Positions 1-10,970 of a DNA stretch of 64,000 nucleotides are shown piece by piece. A program made the position numbers and the translations under genes. Under the pieces are notes generated by a model, which was given only the letters and a program-made list of their open reading frames with translations, had not been told where the DNA came from and searched no databases. The first letter of the stretch is position 1. The number at the start of each line of letters is the position of its first letter. Source of the stretch: Pseudotabrizicola sp. (GTDB lineage Bacteria > Pseudomonadota > Alphaproteobacteria > Rhodobacterales > Rhodobacteraceae); the NCBI RefSeq assembly GCF_030656345.1, contig NZ_JAUSNR010000056.1, positions 79,110 to 143,109 of the forward strand. The letters run 5' to 3'.

Positions 1-2
1 TG

Positions 3-623
3 ACCGACATTCTGATCACCCATCACCATGATGACCATATCGCAGGCGTCGCTGCCCTGCAGGGAGCCACCGGGGCCCGGGTCTGGGGTGCACGCGCCGA
101 CGCCCACCGCCTGCCGCCGCTGGACCACGCCCTGACCGAAGGCGACAGCGTCACCATCGGGGCGGAAACCGGGACGGTCATCGACGTCTCCGGCCACACC
201 ATAGGCCATATCGCCTTTCACTTCCCCGAGTCAGGGCTGGTGTTCACCGCCGACAGCCTGATGGCCGCCGGCTGCGGGCGGCTGTTTGAAGGCACGCCCG
301 ATATCATGTGGGCCAGCCTGGCAAAACTTGCCGCCCTGCCCCCCGAAACGCTGGTCTGTTCGGGCCATGAATACACAACATCGAACATCCGCTTCGCCTT
401 GTCCCTTGAACCCGGCAATGCAGCGCTTATCTCACGTGCATCGAAAGTGGCTCTGGCGCGCGAGGATGTTCGCCCCACGGTTCCTTCGACCCTGTCCGAA
501 GAACTGGCCACAAACCCGTTCCTGCGCGCTGCTTTGCCCGAACTCAAGGCTGCGGTCGGAATGGCCGGATCGTCCGACGCGGAAGCTTTCGCCGAAATCC
601 GCAGACGCAAGGACAGGTTCTGA
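3..623 (+). CDS. gloB: Hydroxyacylglutathione hydrolase (glyoxalase II), 5' end cut by the window
   Basis: Hydrolyses S-D-lactoylglutathione to D-lactate and glutathione, the second step of methylglyoxal detoxification in the cytosol. The frame is open from the window edge. It shows the metallo-beta-lactamase motif THHHDDH at the very start, a further metal-ligand region in SGHTIGH, the aspartate in FTADSL, then GCGRLFEGTP and CSGHEYT, which are typical glyoxalase II blocks. The C-terminal ELATNPFLRA is the glutathione-binding end of the family. About 50 N-terminal residues lie outside the window. clpA follows 177 bases downstream on the same strand. The family call is secure; only the start is missing. 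Confidence 0.95.
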   Translation, partial: TDILITHHHDDHIAGVAALQGATGARVWGARADAHRLPPLDHALTEGDSVTIGAETGTVIDVSGHTIGHIAFHFPESGLVFTADSLMAAGCGRLFEGTPDIMWASLAKLAALPPETLVCSGHEYTTSNIRFALSLEPGNAALISRASKVALAREDVRPTVPSTLSEELATNPFLRAALPELKAAVGMAGSSDAEAFAEIRRRKDRF

Positions 624-656
624 CACCGAAACGCCCAAGGGCTGATCACAATTGAT

Positions 657-670
657 GTGACATATGTCAC
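657..670. promoter_or_regulatory. Perfect 14-base palindrome upstream of clpA, candidate operator
   Basis: GTGACATATGTCAC is a perfect palindrome located about 130 bases before the clpA start. Read as TGTGA-N6-TCAC it resembles the half-site layout of CRP/FNR-superfamily regulators. It could equally be a chance palindrome; no experimental support is visible. Confidence 0.35.
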
Positions 671-800
671 CAATGCCCAAAGCGTAAATATTCTGCTTGA
701 AGTACGGCAAATAAAACCGAACTTTAAGAGTATGAGGCAACGGTTGGTAAAGGTGAAATCCTCACCCGAACCTGCCCCGAGGAACAGGAGCACGCAGCAA

Positions 801-3119
<2,319 letters not shown>

Positions 3120-3135
3120 TCCGGCACCGATCCTG

Positions 3136-3172
3136 AAAGGGGCCTCTGCGACTGCAGGGGCCCTTTGCTTTT
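3136..3172 (+). terminator. Rho-independent terminator of clpA
   Basis: A 13-bp stem with one bulged G and a GACT loop (arms about 3136-3149 and 3154-3166) is followed by TTTGCTTTT, 16 bases after the clpA stop. Confidence 0.85.
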
Positions 3173-3292
3173 CCGCCCCCGATCACCCACCGCGTCAGAA
3201 CCTTGATCCGCCCCGCGCCTTGCCGCAAGGCCAACCCGACAGGTCGCGGACCCAGATCAAGCCGGCCCCGCTCTCGGCTCCGCCCCCCATTC

Positions 3293-3315
3293 ATCTGTTC
3301 ATAAATATCCCGGGG
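3293..3315 (+). repeat. Copy 1 of dispersed intergenic element TGTTC-NN-AAATATCC
   Basis: ATCTGTTCATAAATATCC followed by CGGGG. It shares its core with copies near 11758 and 58433. It lies between the convergent clpA and the stator-like operon. Function unknown; possibly part of a common Rhodobacteraceae gene-end element. Confidence 0.5.
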
Positions 3316-3348
3316 TCAGCCTCAAGCGCCAAAGCCTCAAGGTTGCCC

Positions 3349-4962
3349 CTACCGCTCGGTCAGCTTCAGTTCAATCCGCCGGTTCTGCTGCCGTGCAGCC
3401 TCTGTCTCGCCCGTCACAACCGGGCGGTATTCGCCAAAGCCGGTCGCGGCAAGCCTGTCGGGCGGAAAGCCAAGGCCATTCTGCATGAACCGCACCACAG
3501 ACAGCGCCCGGGCCTGACTCAGCTCCCAATTGTCGGCAAATGCGCCCAGACCTGACAGCGGCACATTGTCGGTATGGCCATCAACGCGGATGATCCAGTC
3601 AATCCCGTCCGGGATCTCGGACCGCACTTCGTTCAGGATTTCGACCACCCCGGCAATCTGCGCCCGGCCCTCTGGGGCCAGATCGGCGGCACCGGCCTGA
3701 AACAGCACTTCGCTGGAAAACACGAAACGGTCACCCACCACACGCACACCTTCACGGCCCGCCAGCAACCGGCTCAACTGCCCGAAAAATTCGCTGCGGA
3801 AGCGTTCCAGATCGGCATTCTCCGCCTCCAGCCGCAGGCGTTCCGCTTCTTCCAGCGCAGCGCGGCGGCGTTGTTCAGAGGCCACCTGCGCCAGTGCCGC
3901 ATTCAGCTGCGACCCCAAGGCATCCAGCTGCACCTGCGCCGTCGCATCCTTTTCCTGCGCCTCGTTCAGCACCGCCTGCAGGCTGCCCAACTGGCCGCGC
4001 AGGGCGGCGATCTGTTCGTTCAGCAGGGCGACGCGCTGCGCCTCGGCAATTGTCTTGGCCTCCTGCTCGCTCAGCGCCCGCTCTGCCGCCGCCAGAGCGG
4101 CTGCGCGCTGATCAACAGTCTGCGCCGCCTGTGCCGCCTCGGTTTGCGCGGCGGCCAGCAGCAGCAGGGTTTCCTCGGCCCGCTTGCGCTGTTCTTCCAG
4201 CGCCAGCGTCATCGCAGCCATCGCGTCATCTGACCCGGCCATGCGCGCCCGCAGCGCCTCGAGCGCGGCGGCGTCCACCAGCCGCGCGGCTTCCGCCTCT
4301 GACACTGCGGTCTGTGCGGCTGTCAGCGCCGCCGCATCCTCGGTCGCTTTGGAACGCAGATCCGCAATCAGCGCTTCCAGCGCCTCGCGCTGCGCCGCGG
4401 CAAGGCGCGCCGCCTCCGCCTCGGCATCAACCTCTTCACGCGCCCGCGCCAATGCCAGTTGCAGCGCATCGCGTTCGGTCAGCAGGGTGGCGCGCGCGGC
4501 CTCCAATTCCTCGTTGCTGACGGTCAGATCGGCCACCTGCCCGCGTGCAGCATCGCGTTCGGCCAGCAGCGAGGCAACCTGCGCCTCAAAGCTCGCCACC
4601 CGGGCTTCGGCCGATTGCAAATCCGCCTCTGCCGTCGCCAGCCGTCCGGTCAGTCCGGCCACCAGCGCCGCCTGCCGCGCACCCTCGGCTTCACTCGCGG
4701 CAAGATCCGACCGCAGGGTGCCGACCTCGGCCTGCAGATCACCGACCCGGGTCCGTTCCAGCCCCAGCGCATCGGCAAGGGCGGCGATCTGATCGGTCAG
4801 CGAGTTCAGCTCGCCATCCTGCGTCGAGATGGTTTCCTGCAACACCGACTGCATGACGGTAAAGATCGTCAGCACGAACATCAGCACCATCACCAACGTG
4901 GTGACGGCATCGACAAAGCCCGGCCAGATGATCGACGCGTCCCGCCGCCGCGACAGGCCCAT
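3349..4962 (-). CDS. MotB/OmpA-family protein with long periplasmic coiled coil
   Basis: 537 residues with the layout of a stator B subunit. A short cytoplasmic N-terminus leads into one membrane helix (about 15-37) carrying an aspartate at position 18 (PGFVDAVTT), in the place of the proton-binding Asp of MotB. A very Ala/Glu/Arg-rich coiled coil then runs over about residues 45-395. The C-terminal OmpA-like peptidoglycan-binding domain (about 406-537) shows VDGHTDNVP, NWELSQARA and QQNRRIELKL. It follows its MotA/ExbB-like partner with a two-base gap, so the two are surely co-translated. The partnership suggests a proton-driven complex anchored to peptidoglycan. The substrate or output is unknown; it is not a flagellar locus here. 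Confidence 0.85.
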   Translation of the reverse strand: MGLSRRRDASIIWPGFVDAVTTLVMVLMFVLTIFTVMQSVLQETISTQDGELNSLTDQIAALADALGLERTRVGDLQAEVGTLRSDLAASEAEGARQAALVAGLTGRLATAEADLQSAEARVASFEAQVASLLAERDAARGQVADLTVSNEELEAARATLLTERDALQLALARAREEVDAEAEAARLAAAQREALEALIADLRSKATEDAAALTAAQTAVSEAEAARLVDAAALEALRARMAGSDDAMAAMTLALEEQRKRAEETLLLLAAAQTEAAQAAQTVDQRAAALAAAERALSEQEAKTIAEAQRVALLNEQIAALRGQLGSLQAVLNEAQEKDATAQVQLDALGSQLNAALAQVASEQRRRAALEEAERLRLEAENADLERFRSEFFGQLSRLLAGREGVRVVGDRFVFSSEVLFQAGAADLAPEGRAQIAGVVEILNEVRSEIPDGIDWIIRVDGHTDNVPLSGLGAFADNWELSQARALSVVRFMQNGLGFPPDRLAATGFGEYRPVVTGETEAARQQNRRIELKLTER

Positions 4963-4964
4963 GG

Positions 4965-6173
4965 TCAGCGCCCCACACCCGTGCGCGACAATTGCCGGAC
5001 CGCCGCCGTCAGCGCCGAAAGCTCGCCGCGCAGATCGGCCACGCTTTCCTGCCGCCCGGCGGATATTTCTTCCAGAATCCGCAGCATCTGCACATCGATG
5101 GACCGCAGGCGCATCCGGGTTTCAGCGTCGGCCTGCGTGCTGCTGTCCGGTCCGGTCAGCGCGGCGATCAGCTGTTCCTGCCCGGCGGCAATACGCTCCA
5201 GCACTGCCGTCTGGCCGCTGTCTTCCTGCATCCGCTGGGTCAGTGTGCCTATGGCAAGCGACAACTCGGAAATGCGCTGGTCAAAGGCGTCGCGGCTGGC
5301 ATCCGATTGCAGCTGAAGGCCCTGCAACCCCTCCATCTGGCTGACCAGCTGATCCAGCACCAGGGCCACCGCGCCGCCATCAGCCTCGCCCTCGCCTTCA
5401 CCACTGGAATAACCCAGACGGGTGATCGACGACAGCCACTCTTCCAGCTCGCGGTAGAATCGGTTCTGACCATGACCGGCGAACAGTTCCAAAAGGCCCA
5501 CCACCAGCGACCCGGCCAGCCCCAGCAGCGAGGATGAAAACGCCGTGCCCATGCCGCCTAGTTGCGCTTCCAGCCCGCCCATCAGTTTGGCAAAAACCGC
5601 TGTGCCATCCTCACCCGGTTGCGGCGACAAGGACCGGATGGTTTCCACAATCGCTGGAACCGAAGTTGCCAGCCCATAGAATGTGCCCAGAAGGCCAAGG
5701 AAAATCAACAGGTTGGTCAGATATCGCGTGATATCGCGCGCCTCGTCGATCCGGGTGGCCACCGATTCAAGGATTGACCGCGAACTGGAGGACGAAATCT
5801 GCATCTTCTGCCCGCGCGACCGCAACAACGACGCAAGCGGTGCCAGCAGGCGCGGGGCGTGCTGGGTTTCAGCCCCCGAGCCATGGCGGACAAAATCCTC
5901 AATCCAACTGACCGACTGGATCAGGATCAGCACCTGCCAGAAGCAGGTGAACACGCCCAGCACAAAGACAAAGGCGATAAAGCCGTTCAGCCAAAGGTTC
6001 GACTGAAACACCTCGGCCACCTGACCATGGATCAGCCATGCGCCCGCAGCCACCAGACCGATGATCACCAGCATGGTCACAATCTGCTGGATCGGCTGTG
6101 TAAATGTCGCGACCCTGCGCTCTCGCACAGGGCGGCGATCTCCGGTTTTTGTCCCGGCTTTGGTCTGTTTCAT
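4965..6173 (-). CDS. MotA/TolQ/ExbB-family proton channel protein
   Basis: 402 residues. Two early hydrophobic helices (about 28-50 and 60-90) are followed by a cytoplasmic segment and the two conserved channel helices: LLIFLGLLGTFYGL near 153-166 and GMGTAFSSSLLGLAGSLVVG near 207-226, both hallmark motifs of the MotA/TolQ/ExbB fold. A C-terminal cytoplasmic tail with coiled-coil character (LVSQMEGLQGLQLQSD onward) ends the protein. It is the first gene of a pair with the MotB-like gene 2 bases downstream. By family it should form the ion-conducting ring. The rotor or effector it drives cannot be read from context; chaC lies 95 bases upstream and seems unrelated. Confidence 0.85.
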   Translation of the reverse strand: MKQTKAGTKTGDRRPVRERRVATFTQPIQQIVTMLVIIGLVAAGAWLIHGQVAEVFQSNLWLNGFIAFVFVLGVFTCFWQVLILIQSVSWIEDFVRHGSGAETQHAPRLLAPLASLLRSRGQKMQISSSSSRSILESVATRIDEARDITRYLTNLLIFLGLLGTFYGLATSVPAIVETIRSLSPQPGEDGTAVFAKLMGGLEAQLGGMGTAFSSSLLGLAGSLVVGLLELFAGHGQNRFYRELEEWLSSITRLGYSSGEGEGEADGGAVALVLDQLVSQMEGLQGLQLQSDASRDAFDQRISELSLAIGTLTQRMQEDSGQTAVLERIAAGQEQLIAALTGPDSSTQADAETRMRLRSIDVQMLRILEEISAGRQESVADLRGELSALTAAVRQLSRTGVGR

Positions 6174-6268
6174 CAGACGCTGCCCGCCCGTTTGTTCTGC
6201 CCTATGCGCATAGGGTACGCCACGAAAGCCTTGGTGCCAAAGAAATTCTCCGTGTCATTAGGGTGTCT

Positions 6269-6805
6269 TTAACCAACCAGCGCCCGCACCCGGCCCGCCA
6301 GCCATTCCAGTTCCGGGTCGGAAATCCCAAGGGTCGCAAGATGCGCCGCCGTGGACCACAGGTAATCGCGGTTCATGCCCCGCCCGCCGGACGCCCGCGC
6401 GATGATCTGCGCCTGATCTTCCAGTGCGATGCCGCCGCAATACTGCCAGTGGTCGGGGTCAATCACATAAACCAGCGCCGTGCAGCCGCCGCCATCCGGC
6501 CAATCCGCCTGCACCTGCGTTTCCAGATAGGCCGATGAGATCAGCTCACGTTCGCGCAGCAGCGCCAGCGTATCTGCCTCGGCCCCCGGGGCCACGCGGA
6601 AGGTGACGCCGTCGCAATGGTGCCCGGCGGCGCTGTCCAATGCCAGAACCAGCCCAGGGTCGGTCTCAGACCCGCGATGATGGATCGACCGCATGCAGAA
6701 AGACCGCCGCCAGCCCTGCACCCGCGCAATCCGCGTTTCTGCCACCGGAAACTCCGGATTCCAGATCAGCGATCCATAGCCAAAGACCCACATCGTCTCG
6801 GTCAA
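6269..6805 (-). CDS. ChaC-like gamma-glutamylcyclotransferase
   Basis: 178 residues. Enzymes of this family cleave the gamma-glutamyl bond of glutathione or related peptides to give 5-oxoproline. The substrate-binding motif VFGYGSLIWNP occupies residues 7-17, and LLRERELISSAY matches the region that carries the catalytic glutamate. The start is a TTG at 6805: GGGAGG lies 8 bases upstream, while the first ATG (6793) has no ribosome-binding site. It is on the same strand as, but 95 bases from, the MotA-like gene, so co-transcription is uncertain. Confidence 0.9.
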   Translation of the reverse strand: MTETMWVFGYGSLIWNPEFPVAETRIARVQGWRRSFCMRSIHHRGSETDPGLVLALDSAAGHHCDGVTFRVAPGAEADTLALLRERELISSAYLETQVQADWPDGGGCTALVYVIDPDHWQYCGGIALEDQAQIIARASGGRGMNRDYLWSTAAHLATLGISDPELEWLAGRVRALVG

Positions 6806-6869
6806 GTGACTGGCCCTCCCTGCATCCTGTCTCTAAACAACAGGTAAGGATGAATGAAAAGGGCCGAAG

Positions 6870-7850
6870 ATGCGCGCAGTGCTTTGGATCGCTACCGTTC
6901 TGGTCGTGCTGTGGTCAGGCTATTGGTTTGTTGGAAAAATCACAGTGGAGCGCGGGTTTGAGGGGTTTGTGCAGGCCGCCCCCGAAAACGGGCTGACGGT
7001 GGCGCAGGCAGGCTACCGCGTGGCAGGCTTTCCCAACCGCTTCGATCTGACTGTGACGGAACCGCGCGTCACCGACCAGCGCAGTGAAATCCGGTGGGAG
7101 GCGCCTTTTGTGCAGGTCTTCTCGCTCAGCTACCGCCCCTGGCATGTGATCGCGGCCTTTGCGCCGCAACAGACCCTCCGCACCCCGGGCGAAGACATCA
7201 CCCTGCAATCGGGCAAGCTGCAGGCCAGTGTGGTGGTGTCGCCCACCACCGCGCTGACGCTGGACCGCACAACCTTTGTCGGCGATGAAATCCGCGCCAC
7301 GTCCAGCCTTGGCTGGGTGCTGGCGGCTGACACGCTGCGCTTTGCACTGCGCAGCGATCCCAGTCTGACCAATACCTACGACATCGGGCTGGAACTGCTG
7401 AACCTGTCACCCGATCCGGCGCTTGTCGCCCGCCTGCCAGAGCTGCCGCCACAGATCTCGATTACACGGATCAATGCAAACGCCACCCTGTCCGCCCCGC
7501 TCGACCGCTTTGCCGGTGAAACCCGCCCCGACCTGACCGCGCTGACCCTGCGCGAGGCTGTGATGACATGGGGCGCGCTGTCGCTGTCGGCCAAGGGCGA
7601 TCTGCGGGTGGTGAACGGTCTGCCCGAGGGCCGGATCGACCTGCGCGCCACCGGCTGGCGCAATCTGGCGGTGCTGGCGGCCAGTCTGGGGCTGATCACG
7701 CCCGAGTTTGCGCCGACGATGACCAACATGATGCAGGCAGCGGCCGGCAGTTCAGGCGACCCGGATGTTCTGGAAATGCCGTTGATTTTTGAGGGTGGCC
7801 AGATGCTGCTGGGCCCGCTGCCGCTGGGGCCTGCGCCGCGTCTGAATTAA
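6870..7850 (+). CDS. DUF2125 domain-containing protein
   Basis: 326 residues with an N-terminal membrane anchor or signal (ALWIATVLVVLWSGYWFVG) and a periplasmic body rich in predicted beta strands. The layout matches DUF2125, a family of unknown function seen in Alphaproteobacteria; recognisable parts include VERGFEGFVQAAPENGLT near the start and a repeated beta-sheet pattern (IDLRATGWRNLAVL) near the end. It is transcribed away from chaC and converges on the extensin-like gene with only six bases between stops. No function can be assigned. Confidence 0.8.
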   Translation: MRAVLWIATVLVVLWSGYWFVGKITVERGFEGFVQAAPENGLTVAQAGYRVAGFPNRFDLTVTEPRVTDQRSEIRWEAPFVQVFSLSYRPWHVIAAFAPQQTLRTPGEDITLQSGKLQASVVVSPTTALTLDRTTFVGDEIRATSSLGWVLAADTLRFALRSDPSLTNTYDIGLELLNLSPDPALVARLPELPPQISITRINANATLSAPLDRFAGETRPDLTALTLREAVMTWGALSLSAKGDLRVVNGLPEGRIDLRATGWRNLAVLAASLGLITPEFAPTMTNMMQAAAGSSGDPDVLEMPLIFEGGQMLLGPLPLGPAPRLN

Positions 7851-7856
7851 TTATGC

Positions 7857-8783
7857 CTAACGGCAATAGGTGCTGCCGCGTTGCGCGGTGTCGAAATGCA
7901 GATGGTCTTCGTGCATCCCGTCAGACCCCGGGCCAAGGGTTGTACTGAAGATCCCGCAGGCGGCTTTATGGGCTTTGCGCATGCTGGCGTCAAAATTCCG
8001 CAGTACCGGCACCGTCTTTCCGTTTGAAAAGGTAAAGCCGGAGATATCGATCGCCCGGCCCTTGCCATGTTCGCTGACTTTGGCCCCGGCGCGGTGATTG
8101 CGCGGGCGGCAGACATAATGCCCCGCCACCTGCAATTGCACGACTTTGCCCTTGCCATAGGCCGGCTCTACCCCGCGCTCCACCCAGGCTTTCAACGCGC
8201 GGGCGGTGTCACACTCCACCGTCGCAGGCTGGCTCAGCCGCACACCGGCCACGCTGGTGATGCGCACCGGATTGGCCACGCCGCAGCCCTGTATGCGCGA
8301 AGTGATCGGTGCCAGCACCTCACCCCGGATCGACGGATCGCCGCAGACCGCACCCTTGACCGAGACCACGCCCTGCTTGCCCGGTTTGACCGGCGCAATC
8401 GTGGCCGCGACCAGCTGCTGGTTCACAATCTCCGCAGGGCGTTTTGACGGGCGCAGAACACTGAATAGGCCTTTTCGCTCCGGCACCGGCTCCGGCGCTG
8501 CCACCGCCACAGCTGCGGCCTCAACCTGCGGCGCAACCGGCTCGGCAGGGACTGCCACGACCGGAGCCGCCGCAGCAAGGTCGCTGGGCCGCCCTTTGGG
8601 CCGCAGCGACTGCGCCATGACCGGGCGCGCGGCGGCCTGAGTAGTAACCCCTAGCGTCTGCGCATCGGTCACAGCCGCCATTCCGGGCCGGGCCAGCGGG
8701 CGCAGCGAAGCAGAGGGCGCATCGGCAAGGGCGACGCCTGTCGCGACCAAAGCCATCACCGCCGCCATCACCGCCTGTCGCAT
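7857..8783 (-). CDS. Extensin-like family protein, LAS-peptidase-like motifs
   Basis: 308 residues with a signal peptide (AVMAALVATGVALA type) and a proline/alanine-rich linker up to about residue 115. The C-terminal extensin-like domain contains paired cysteines (AVCGDPSIRG, GCGVANPV, AACGIF, TYCR). Residues 237-246 read SEHGKGRAID, which fits the S-x-H-x-x-G-x-A-x-D zinc motif of LAS peptidases, and HEDHLHFD near 291-298 supplies further histidines. I infer a periplasmic zinc hydrolase acting on cell wall, not a structural extensin. Its start overlaps the stop of the upstream dehydrogenase gene by one base (TGATG), so the two are coupled. Confidence 0.8.
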   Translation of the reverse strand: MRQAVMAAVMALVATGVALADAPSASLRPLARPGMAAVTDAQTLGVTTQAAARPVMAQSLRPKGRPSDLAAAAPVVAVPAEPVAPQVEAAAVAVAAPEPVPERKGLFSVLRPSKRPAEIVNQQLVAATIAPVKPGKQGVVSVKGAVCGDPSIRGEVLAPITSRIQGCGVANPVRITSVAGVRLSQPATVECDTARALKAWVERGVEPAYGKGKVVQLQVAGHYVCRPRNHRAGAKVSEHGKGRAIDISGFTFSNGKTVPVLRNFDASMRKAHKAACGIFSTTLGPGSDGMHEDHLHFDTAQRGSTYCR

Positions 8784-9718
8784 CAGCCTTTGCCCTTTTC
8801 TCCGCCCTGCGGAACCCGTCCGAAATCCGGTGCCGCAGTATCCTGCCCCGCCTCGATAATGCCACGCCTGATGGCGCGGGTGCGGGTGAAATAGGCGTGA
8901 AGATGCTCACCATCCCCCATGCGGATGGCGCGCTGCAGGGTGAACAGCTCTTCGGTAAAGCGGCCAAGGATATCGAGCACCGCATCCTTGTTGGTCAGGA
9001 ACACATCGCGCCACATCACCGGATCGCTCGCGGCAATCCGGGTCAGGTCGCGGAACCCGCCCGCCGAGTACTTGATGACCTCGGAATTCGACACCCGCCG
9101 CATATGTTCCGCCACGCCGACCATGGTATAGGCAATCAGGTGCGGCGTATGGCTGGTCACGGCCAGCACCAGATCATGATGCGCCACGTCCATCTCATCG
9201 ACATTGGCCCCCATGCCCTCGCACAAGGCCCGCAGGCGGGCGACTCCCCCGGCGTCCGCCCCGTCCAGCGGGGTCAGCAGCCACCAGCGGTTCTGGAACA
9301 GCGTGGCAAAGCCCGACCTTGGCCCGGAATGTTCCGTGCCCGCAATCGGGTGGCCGGGAATGAAATGCACGCCCACAGGCATATGCGGGGCCACCGCTTC
9401 AACCACCGCGCCCTTGACCGAGCCGACATCCGTCACCGTGGCACCGGAGGCCAGATGCGGCCCGATCTCGGCGGCAATCTCGCCCATCACGCCCACCGGC
9501 ACGCACAGCACCACCAGATCGGCACCCTGCACCGCCTCTGCCGCCGTGGCGAACACCCGGTCGCACAGCCCGATCTGCACGGCAATATCCCGGCTTTCGG
9601 CCGATTTCGCATGGCCGACAATCTCGCCTGCCAGCCCGTATTGCCGCATCGCATGCGCCATGGACGAGGCGATCAGCCCCAGACCGATCAGCGCGACACG
9701 CTGGTACAGGACCGTCAT
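8783..9718 (-). CDS. Prephenate/arogenate dehydrogenase family protein
   Basis: 311 residues. It oxidatively decarboxylates prephenate or arogenate on the way to tyrosine. A Rossmann nucleotide-binding motif [12 protein letters not shown] is at the N-terminus, and [17 protein letters not shown] carries the conserved histidine of the TyrA family. The helical C-terminal dimerisation half follows ([20 protein letters not shown]). The gene overlaps hisC upstream by four bases (ATGA) and the extensin-like gene downstream by one base. HisC-type aminotransferases can also act on aromatic substrates, so pairing of this enzyme with hisC fits aromatic amino acid synthesis. NAD versus NADP preference cannot be told. 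Confidence 0.92.
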   Translation of the reverse strand: MTVLYQRVALIGLGLIASSMAHAMRQYGLAGEIVGHAKSAESRDIAVQIGLCDRVFATAAEAVQGADLVVLCVPVGVMGEIAAEIGPHLASGATVTDVGSVKGAVVEAVAPHMPVGVHFIPGHPIAGTEHSGPRSGFATLFQNRWWLLTPLDGADAGGVARLRALCEGMGANVDEMDVAHHDLVLAVTSHTPHLIAYTMVGVAEHMRRVSNSEVIKYSAGGFRDLTRIAASDPVMWRDVFLTNKDAVLDILGRFTEELFTLQRAIRMGDGEHLHAYFTRTRAIRRGIIEAGQDTAAPDFGRVPQGGEKGKG

Positions 9719-10800
9719 TTCAGCCCCTTGAACTGCCCCACCGCATGCGCAATGCGACGGCAGCCAGCCTCATCCCCAACGGTGATGCGCAGGCAATGCG
9801 GCAGCTTGTACGCTGCCACCCGCCGCACGATCAGCCCTTGCGATTGCAGGAAATTATCGCAGGCCTCGGCCTCTTCGACACTGGCAAAGCGGGCCAGCAC
9901 AAAATTCGCCATGCTGGTGTCAGATGGCACGCCCACCTCGGCCAGAGCTTCGGCCAGCCAGTGGCGCATCCGGGCGTTCTCGGACCGGCATTTGTTGACC
10001 CAGTCCTGATCGCGCACCGCCGCCTCGGCCACCTCCAGCTGGGTGGTCGACAGGTTGAACGGCCCGCGGATGCGGTTGAGCACGTCAACGATGTGCTTTG
10101 GCCCGTAGCCCCAGCCAATGCGCAGCCCGCCAAGCCCGTAAATCTTGGAAAACGTCCGCGTCATGAACACATTCTCGCGCCCGGTCGCCAGACCTGATCC
10201 GCCGTCATAGCCTTCGACATATTCGGCATAAGCCCCGTCGATCACCAGAATGGCCTGCGGTGGCAGACCTGCCGCCAGCCGCTCCATCTCGGCGGGCGAA
10301 ATCATCGTGCCGGTCGGGTTGTTGGGGTTGGCAATGAACACCAGTTTGGTGCGCTTGGTGCAGGCGCGCAGAATGGCATCGACATCGGCCATCCGCTCGC
10401 GCTCGGGCACTTCCACCGGAGTGGCCCCGACCGACAGCGCCGAGATGCGGTACATCAGAAACCCGTGTTCGGTGAACACCACCTCATCCTTCGGCCCGGC
10501 ATAGGCCTGGCACAGAAAGGTGATGATCTCATCCGAGCCGACACCGCAGATGATCCGCTCCGGGTCCAGCCAGTGCACATCGCCGATCGCCTGACGCAGT
10601 GCGGCGTGATCGGTGCCGGGATAGCGGTGCAGGCTGTGCACGGTCTTGCCAAACACCTCTTTCGCCCTGTCGCCCGGGCCGAACGGATTTTCGTTCGACG
10701 ACAGCTTGAGCGCATTTGACACGCCGGCCAGATGCGCCTTGCCGCCTTCGTAAAGCGCAATGTCCAGAATGCCGGGCTGCGGGCGGATTGTGTCGTGCAT
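9715..10800 (-). CDS. hisC: Histidinol-phosphate aminotransferase
   Basis: 361 residues, a PLP-dependent aminotransferase of fold type I that converts imidazole-acetol phosphate to histidinol phosphate. Seen motifs: [10 protein letters not shown] near the N-terminus, [16 protein letters not shown], and the PLP lysine in [17 protein letters not shown]. The ATG at 10800 was chosen because GGAGG lies 5 bases upstream and [14 protein letters not shown] is the typical start; the open frame extends about 39 codons further with no ribosome-binding site. Four-base overlap with the downstream dehydrogenase. In this group such enzymes may also transaminate prephenate or aromatic keto acids. Confidence 0.94.
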   Translation of the reverse strand: MHDTIRPQPGILDIALYEGGKAHLAGVSNALKLSSNENPFGPGDRAKEVFGKTVHSLHRYPGTDHAALRQAIGDVHWLDPERIICGVGSDEIITFLCQAYAGPKDEVVFTEHGFLMYRISALSVGATPVEVPERERMADVDAILRACTKRTKLVFIANPNNPTGTMISPAEMERLAAGLPPQAILVIDGAYAEYVEGYDGGSGLATGRENVFMTRTFSKIYGLGGLRIGWGYGPKHIVDVLNRIRGPFNLSTTQLEVAEAAVRDQDWVNKCRSENARMRHWLAEALAEVGVPSDTSMANFVLARFASVEEAEACDNFLQSQGLIVRRVAAYKLPHCLRITVGDEAGCRRIAHAVGQFKGLK

Positions 10801-10922
10801 AGTGGCCTCCAACTCACCCGGGGGTTCTAGCGGGCAAGGGGCGGTTAGACCAGTGCGATTATGGGACGCAGGACCCGCAATCAACCGCCCCGCCCGCCGG
10901 GACAACCCCACAGGCACAACGC

Positions 10923-10950
10923 AAAAAGGCCGCCCCGGGGGACGGCCTTT
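10923..10950 (-). terminator. Rho-independent terminator of rpsD
   Basis: On the minus strand AAAGGCCG pairs with CGGCCTTT (8 bp) around a C/G-rich loop and runs into TTTTT. It sits about 20 bases after the rpsD stop. Confidence 0.85.
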
Positions 10951-10970
10951 GCAACAGCTTGTGCGACAGA

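Noticed and set aside
657..800. Long N-terminal extension of ClpA starting at 657
   Set aside because: The extension has no ribosome-binding site and no resemblance to ClpA; the GTG at 801 has AGGAG upstream and gives the family N-terminus.
3894..4856. Plus-strand frames rich in Ala/Ser/Pro/Arg opposite the coiled-coil gene
   Set aside because: These are antisense shadows of a low-complexity Ala/Glu/Arg-rich coiled coil, with no ribosome-binding site or domain.
3349..6173. Zorya anti-phage system (ZorA/ZorB-like pair)
   Set aside because: The membrane and peptidoglycan domains are similar, but no ZorC, ZorD or ZorE nuclease/helicase gene is nearby, the A subunit lacks the long cytoplasmic tail, and the coiled coil is in the B subunit. 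The neighbours are housekeeping genes.
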